In this document: positions 59,257 to 64,000 of the stretch, in pieces | Layout: each line of letters begins with the position of its first letter | Position numbering within the stretch: position 1 is the stretch's first letter | From: Nematostella vectensis | Taxonomy: Eukaryota; Cnidaria; Anthozoa; Actiniaria; Edwardsiidae | DNA length: 64,000 nt | Direction: 5' to 3' | Assembly (NCBI RefSeq): GCF_932526225.1 | Contig: NC_064038.1 | Location: 4,588,001 to 4,652,000 of the forward strand | The notes under the pieces: generated by a model | The model's input: only the letters and a program-made list of their open reading frames with translations | Told to the model about the DNA's origin: nothing | Databases searched by the model: none | Made by a program: the position numbers and the translations under genes

Positions 59257-59338
59257 GTGAAGTATCAAGCCATTTGTGCTGGTATTAACAGAGCAACGTA
59301 ACTCTCGGAATGCCAGCACAAATGGCTTGATACTTCAC
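59257..59338. ncRNA. Candidate small-RNA hairpin
   Basis: The arms 59257-59286 and 59309-59338 pair over 30 bp (gtgaagtatcaagccatttg at the base, gctggtatt near the loop) with one G-U wobble and a 22-nt loop. Size and near-perfect pairing suit a pre-miRNA, and cnidarian miRNA precursors often pair extensively. A remnant MITE or chance inverted repeat is the alternative. No known miRNA seed was recognised. Confidence 0.3.
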
Positions 59339-59439
59339 CCAGACCATATTTAAGACTCCACTGTCAGGTCAGAATATTTTTGAGAGTTTAACGATTTTAT
59401 TTCGTAGTTTAGTGAACGGCTTATTTCAATCCCATATGT

Positions 59440-60186
59440 TTACTGTAAACCATGACACACAACATATTGGGAACCACTATAATATATTCATACACACAGT
59501 GAGCTTGGGGTACCTGTGGAAATACAAAATACTTAAGTTGTTATGATTTATGGTGTTGTGTAGTGGCGCGTAAATAAAGCTATTCTTTCGAAGTTAGTAT
59601 TTTCTAACTATCACTGATCATGTTTGTGCTGAGGAAGTACAGTTATAAATAATTAAGTCAGAAATATCTCATTATTTATTATATACATATGATTTCAATT
59701 TGAGATACTAAGGAACTAAGGAGTAGCACCATCTTAACCTGAATTATACACAGTATTTCACATTACTAGCATATACCAACAAACACACTTTAGCGACTTA
59801 TATGGTTATTAGATGAAAAACCAATGAGGGAGGATTGATATAATTGATATGTGGGCTAGATCTATTATTGTTGCAGGGCTAGTGTGTGGGGTGGACTGAC
59901 TGACATGTTTTTGTACCATACAGTAGGATCTTAACTGCCTGTTTCACAGTCATATGGAAATGAACATGCCTTTCATTTATTTTACTTTGCTTTTCTTTTC
60001 TAAAAATACCCTTCAGATTCCCAATTAATTCTTAACATCATAGAGGCAAAATGATGCACTAAAGCAACCTTAAACCCCTGGAATGTAAAGTATCTTAATT
60101 TATTCACAGGTACCCCAAGCTCACTGTTTGTATGGATAAATTATAGTGGTTCATGTTACGTTTTGTATGTCATGGCTTACAGTAAA
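59440..60186. mobile_element. DNA element, about 750 bp, with about 90-bp inverted ends
   Basis: The left end ttactgtaaaccatgacaca through gtgagcttggggtacctgtg (59440-59520) is inverted at 60095-60186 (cacaggtaccccaagctcac ... gccatggcttacagtaa-type end). Both flanks show atatg, a possible 5-bp target duplication. The interior has no credible ORF. It ends about 75 bp before the zinc-finger exon. Confidence 0.8.
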
Positions 60187-60278
60187 GATATGCAGTCACA
60201 GATTTCTTTTCCAAAGGTAGAAGCTGTGGCCTGCATTATCTTTATTTTTTGTTTTTACAGACCTGAAGACATTGTACT

Positions 60279-61043
60279 ATGAGTGATACAAAAGAATGGC
60301 AAGGCTCTGGTTCAGTTAAGGAGGAACCTCAAACTCATGGCACACACCAAACACCAATCAGCAAACCAAAGCTAAAGGCTGAACAAGAACTCTTTGATTT
60401 AAGTAGTATTGTTGATAGTGTGTTACATGAACTACAAACTAAGCAACAAAGGTGTGAAGAAAGTGGTAAAAGCTTAGGCCAATCTGGAGTTCTTCAAAGA
60501 CACTTCATGATTCACTCAGGACAGAAACCATACAAATGTGATGAATGTGGGAAGTGCTTTGCTCAATCCTTGAAACTGAAAAAACACCTTATTACTCACT
60601 TAACACTAAAAAAACACAAATGTGGTCAATGTGGTAAATGCTTTGATCGATCTACAAGCCTAAAAATACACCTGTTGACTCACTCAGGACACAAACCCCA
60701 CCAATGTAATAAATGTGGCAAATGCTTTTCTCAATCTGGATACCTGAAAACACATCTGATGATTCACTCAGGTCTGAAACCACACAAATGTAGCGAATGT
60801 GGAAAATGCTTTGCATTGCCCTCAAACCTGAAAGCACACCTAAAGATTCACTCAGGACAGAAACCACACAAATGTGATGAATGCGGAAAGTGCTTTGCTC
60901 AATCCTCGTCCCTGAAAACCCACCTGATAACTCACTCAGAACAGAAACCACACAAATGTGATGAATGTGGAAAGTGTTTTGCTCGATCCTCGTCCCTGAA
61001 AACTCACCTTATAACTCACTCAAAACAAAAACCACCGAAATGA
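60279..61043 (+). CDS. C2H2 zinc-finger protein, possibly a decaying copy
   Basis: The exon opens after an acceptor at 60260, and ATG 60279 starts 254 codons. The N-terminus (about 60 residues) is acidic and has no KRAB or SCAN domain. A first degenerate finger lacks its second Cys (CEESGKS). Six regular C2H2 fingers follow, with KPHKCDECGKCFAQS-type linkers and H-x3-H ends (KTHLITH). Such proteins bind DNA in the nucleus. The ORF stops at KQKPPK*, but finger coding resumes at once in another frame (61045-61170), so a frameshift has cut off the original C-terminal fingers. A 5' noncoding exon is expected upstream. It may be a functional shortened protein or a pseudogene. Confidence 0.75.
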   Translation: MSDTKEWQGSGSVKEEPQTHGTHQTPISKPKLKAEQELFDLSSIVDSVLHELQTKQQRCEESGKSLGQSGVLQRHFMIHSGQKPYKCDECGKCFAQSLKLKKHLITHLTLKKHKCGQCGKCFDRSTSLKIHLLTHSGHKPHQCNKCGKCFSQSGYLKTHLMIHSGLKPHKCSECGKCFALPSNLKAHLKIHSGQKPHKCDECGKCFAQSSSLKTHLITHSEQKPHKCDECGKCFARSSSLKTHLITHSKQKPPK

Positions 61044-61258
61044 ATTTGGAAAGTGCTTTTGCTCAGTCCTTTAACCTGGCAACCAACCTTAAAACTCACT
61101 CGGGGCCAAAACCACATAAATGTGGTCAATGTTGTAAATGCTTTGCCTTATCCAGACTCTTGAAAAGACACTAAAGAGTCACTCTGAAAAAGAAACCACA
61201 AAAATGTGATGAATGTGGATGCCAATCTGGACACTTTAAACGACACCTTCTGCCCCCC
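61039..61258 (+). pseudogene. Frameshifted zinc-finger remnants
   Basis: In the shifted frame, GKCF-like AFAQSFNLATNLKTHSG, then KPHKCGQCCKCFALSRLLKRH and a stop are readable, followed by a third broken finger (KCDECGCQSGHFKRHLL). These are the former continuation of the 60279 ORF. Confidence 0.7.
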
Positions 61259-61261
61259 TCA

Positions 61262-61900
61262 GGAGTCTAGTTCGTCCATCCAGAGGATGATGACCATGAC
61301 ATCACTTCAGTTGCATTTGGTGGTGGGCACGGAGATGACTGATCAGTCCTATTTGGGCACGGAAACGTCTTCCGCCATGGGATCTGAGGGTGGCGTGACT
61401 TTGGTTTGCCTCTGTTTTCTGATCGCTCTTTTCTTCTATGCCAGTTCCACTCTTGTGCTCTTGTAGTGGCTGGCACCTTTGTGGAGTAAGCTGCACCATG
61501 TGGATCGCTCTTGTGCTTCCGTAGTGGCTGACACCTTTGTGGAGTAAGCTGCACCATGTGGATCGCTCTTGTGCTTTCGTAGTGGCTGGCACCTTTGTGG
61601 AGTAAGCTGCACCATGTGGATCGCTCTTGTGCTTTCGAAGTGGCTGGCACCTTTGTGGAGTAAGCTGCACCATGTGGATCGCTCTTGTGCTCTTGTAGTG
61701 GCTGGCACCTTTGTGGAGTAAGCTGCACCATGTGGATCGCTCTTGTGCTTCCGTAGCGGCTGACACCTTTGTGGAGTAAGCTGCGCCATGTGGATCGCTC
61801 TTGTGCTGCTGTCTCCCAGCTGTTGACATCAATGTTGAAGCTCTTCAAATTTGCCTTCAGGTTATCCTTGAAGTGCTTTTATTGGCTGCCAGTAGATCTC
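61262..61900 (-). mobile_element. LINE 3' fragment with an internal 58-bp amplification
   Basis: On the minus strand, HFKDNLKANLKSFNID and SWETAAQERSTWRSLLHKG at 61870-61770 match the region after reverse transcriptase in many metazoan LINEs. RRFRAQIGLISHLRAH near 61340 matches the C-terminal zinc-knuckle-like motif of the same proteins. Between them, about six copies of a 58-bp unit (61481, 61539, 61597, 61655, 61713, 61771) repeat the ERSTW..LLHKG coding segment. Since 58 is not divisible by 3, each copy shifts frame. The fragment sits inside decayed zinc-finger sequence. Confidence 0.8.
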
Positions 61901-61904
61901 TTTC

Positions 61905-62030
61905 CAGAAAATACACCAATGTGAGGAATGTGGAAAGCGCTTTGCTCAATCTGGACACTTAAAAACACATTATTTTGAGTCTTGCATTCAGGACTGAAAC
62001 TGCATTGATGTGAGCAATGTGTGATAAAAA
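61905..62030 (+). pseudogene. Zinc-finger remnant beyond the LINE insertion
   Basis: The reading KIHQCEECGKRFAQSGHLKTHYF, split here as KIHQCEECGKRF and AQSGHLKTHYF, and then a broken finger (catTGATGTGAGCAATGTG) continue the finger array after the LINE fragment. Confidence 0.65.
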
Positions 62031-62039
62031 GTCAAAACA

Positions 62040-62830
62040 CATGATGAGCCTTTTGTTTTTAATTCAATATTTTGAACAATAATTGGAAGTGTGTTTGTTT
62101 ACAAGAACAAAAATAAAGTTAACAAAAATATACTGTCAAATTATCTGTGATACATCCTTGTATCACACCTTGTTTAACTCTTCCAGGAGTGTAACTGTGA
62201 ATACACAGTATACAAAACTCACCATTAAAGCTTCCTCGAAAACGCACAATGTTATCTGGCATTCCAGGCACATGTAAATGAGCAAGCATAATTTGGTGCA
62301 AACAGCATTACTTGGGTACACCCAAAGCTCACCATTTTTAAAACATTAGGGCTTGTATTCTTGAATCCAGTCAGATATAAAATTAAATGTTTTGAGGATA
62401 ATGAGGGAGGGAGAGAAATTTCCAATATCTTAATAAGAAGGGTTTGAAAGTTTATGAATTTAGAAAGGTGGGTTTTAAAGGCTCAGGTGCGGTTATGATC
62501 AGAGACCCAGTAGTCTTTACGGGTCCTCCCACCCCAAAGCACAGCCGAAGAAAGTATGCCGGAGTTGATAGACTTTGTAAATGCTTTTTATTTTCATCTT
62601 CCAAATGGTATGTGGTTCGTATGGACCCTATAAAACGCGCGTTCGCGTGAATAACTCAAATCTGTAATATTGAGGTATTTTGGTAAACCAAAAAAGGAAA
62701 AAGGCCTTGAACTGAATAGCCCGGGACGAGTAATTCGTGACGTAGATCGAGATGTCAACCAGACAATGTCATCCCAAAAGCCCTTCTTATTTCTGCGCAA
62801 GCGTCGCCAAAGGAAACTCCACATTGTGTA
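62040..62830. other. Spacer, nothing recognised
   Basis: AT-rich, with only short ORFs lacking any motif. Confidence 0.35.
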
Positions 62831-62833
62831 GTT

Positions 62834-63060
62834 CCAGAAAATATCCATACCCCCCCCCCCCCCCCCTATTGAGGGGGTCGGAGGTATGATCCCCCACCCC
62901 TCTGGAAGTTCCACCCCCCTGGAAAAAAATGAATACAGTAACTGTTAAGGAAAAGGGAATTTTGCGCCTCCCCTCTGTAAATTCCTGGGCGTTTGAACCT
63001 CCCCCCCCCCCCCCTGGAAATCCCAATCCCCTCAATGAGGGGCGGGTATGGATATTTCGG
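62834..63060. mobile_element. MITE, about 227 bp, ends with aatatccatacccc
   Basis: The left end ccagaaaatatccatacccc and the right end gggtatggatatttcgg are inverted. The pairing extends through the ctattgaggggg / cctcaatgagggg segment, interrupted by long C-runs on both sides. Confidence 0.75.
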
Positions 63061-63596
63061 AGCGCGCTGATTGGTCAATAAAAAACGTACCGAATCACTT
63101 CCGATAGCCTCCAAGTAGTCCCGATCCCGAAAAGATGTTACAAAGTTTAGCCGCGAAAAATTTTCTGCGGCAATAATAGAAACAAGAACAAATCTAAGAC
63201 ATATCATGAATGGGGCAACCTAATCGCGATAAATAAAAGTAAGTAATTTGAATTTGAATTTTTCGGTGTCGACTTGGAGAACGGATTTGAAAGATGGCGA
63301 CATTCTCACGAGCGTGCGCTGTTTTTAAAATCTCGCTTCATTGTGGGTAGCATGGCAATGGAAAACACTTCGCCAATATTTTATTGCATTGCCGTCTCTG
63401 AATTTTAACGGTTTTAAGGAAAATACGTTGTTTTAGATTTTCCCGCCAAAACTTGGAATTATTCACTTTCGCGCGGCCAGGACAATTTTCAAAGATCTGT
63501 AGAAAATTCAAATTTCAATCAAATTCAATACCCTTCTCAGAAAGTTTATCTATGCTTTTTTTTGGCCAAGAGCATCTTATGCCCAGGATGCAATCG

Positions 63597-63707
63597 CAGG
63601 CCCGTACCCAGGGGGGGAGGGGGTGCAGTGCGAACGCACCCAGGAAAAATTAGGTCCCATTTTTCGGATTTCGCACCCCTCCAAGAAAAATCCTGGGTAC
63701 GGGCCTG
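63597..63707. mobile_element. MITE, 111 bp, ends caggcccgtacccagg
   Basis: The termini caggcccgtacccagg and cctgggtacgggcctg are perfect inverses. The sequence aatcg directly flanks both sides, giving a convincing 5-bp target-site duplication. The interior has no coding potential. Confidence 0.85.
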
Positions 63708-64000
63708 AATCGTGGCAGTTGTGGTTGAATGCTCAAACCACAATTGTGCGCACTGCTTTTTGACCAATGTTTAGAACCCTAAAGTGTTCTCGTTAAAAAA
63801 TATTCTACCTCAAGCAAAATTGAATTCCCGTTTTTTAGCCTTTGCTGGGTTTCCTGTGTTCTAAACAGAAGATAAAGCCTGAAACCAGGAAGGCCGCTGA
63901 CCACAGCATTGCACCACGCTTCGTTCCTTTTCACGTCTTGTAAATCGACGTACTATACGATCAAAATGCGTCTCGAAAAATGCTATTTCTGTTCCTCTAC
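63708..64000. other. Window end, nothing recognised
   Basis: No ORF, splice-bounded exon or repeat could be supported. Confidence 0.3.

Noticed and set aside
61267..61848. 193-codon minus-strand ORF as a host gene
   Set aside because: It is LINE-derived sequence with an internal 58-bp repeat and mixed frames.

Overview
This is a 64 kb piece of a compact animal genome. It shows GT-AG introns, an exon-intron layout, a COUP-TF nuclear receptor, a class A GPCR, a lysosomal membrane protein and many TIR-type repeats. The mix (short introns, intronless GPCR, abundant MITEs) fits an anthozoan cnidarian such as a sea anemone or coral. That placement is inference, not shown by any marker here.

Layout. 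1-3525: the last five coding exons (+) of a coiled-coil protein whose third visible exon has had its 3' end and splice donor tandemly copied. 4190-12650: an 8.4 kb minisatellite (66 bp unit, roughly 125 copies). 12660-18989: no gene recognised. 18990-20573 (-): complete COUP-TF/NR2F-type receptor, three coding exons. 20879-22384: DNA element with long inverted ends. 22393-32340: gene-poor, with a tRNA-like sequence near 30681. 32438-33063 (+): small secreted two-exon peptide precursor with an amidation/dibasic site. 34021-37871 (-): complete HTATIP2-like short-chain reductase, seven exons including an 18-nt microexon, convergent with the peptide gene.

38613-49039: two inverted copies of a 2.4 kb foldback-like element bracket a 32-bp satellite and an intronless class A GPCR (43501-44484, -). 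49256-49354: a 99-bp palindrome. 50456-52191 (-): exons of an unrecognised membrane protein, head to head with GLMP (52293-55570, +; four exons). 57394-57462: possible first exon. 58000-58800: 85-bp satellite. 59257-59338: a clean 30-bp-stem hairpin. 59440-60186: a DNA element. 60279-61043: C2H2 zinc-finger ORF with a decayed tail, interrupted by a LINE 3' fragment carrying its own 58-bp amplification. 62834-63060 and 63597-63707: two MITEs.

The genes do not form a pathway. The main themes are ordinary metazoan genes (transcription factor, receptor, lysosomal and redox proteins) separated by very active local repeat amplification and inverted repeats. Exon boundaries were derived by hand from splice sites, reading phase and remembered family sequences, and no search was run. 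The candidates most worth follow-up are the peptide precursor, the inverted pair around the GPCR, the exon-donor amplification and the hairpin.
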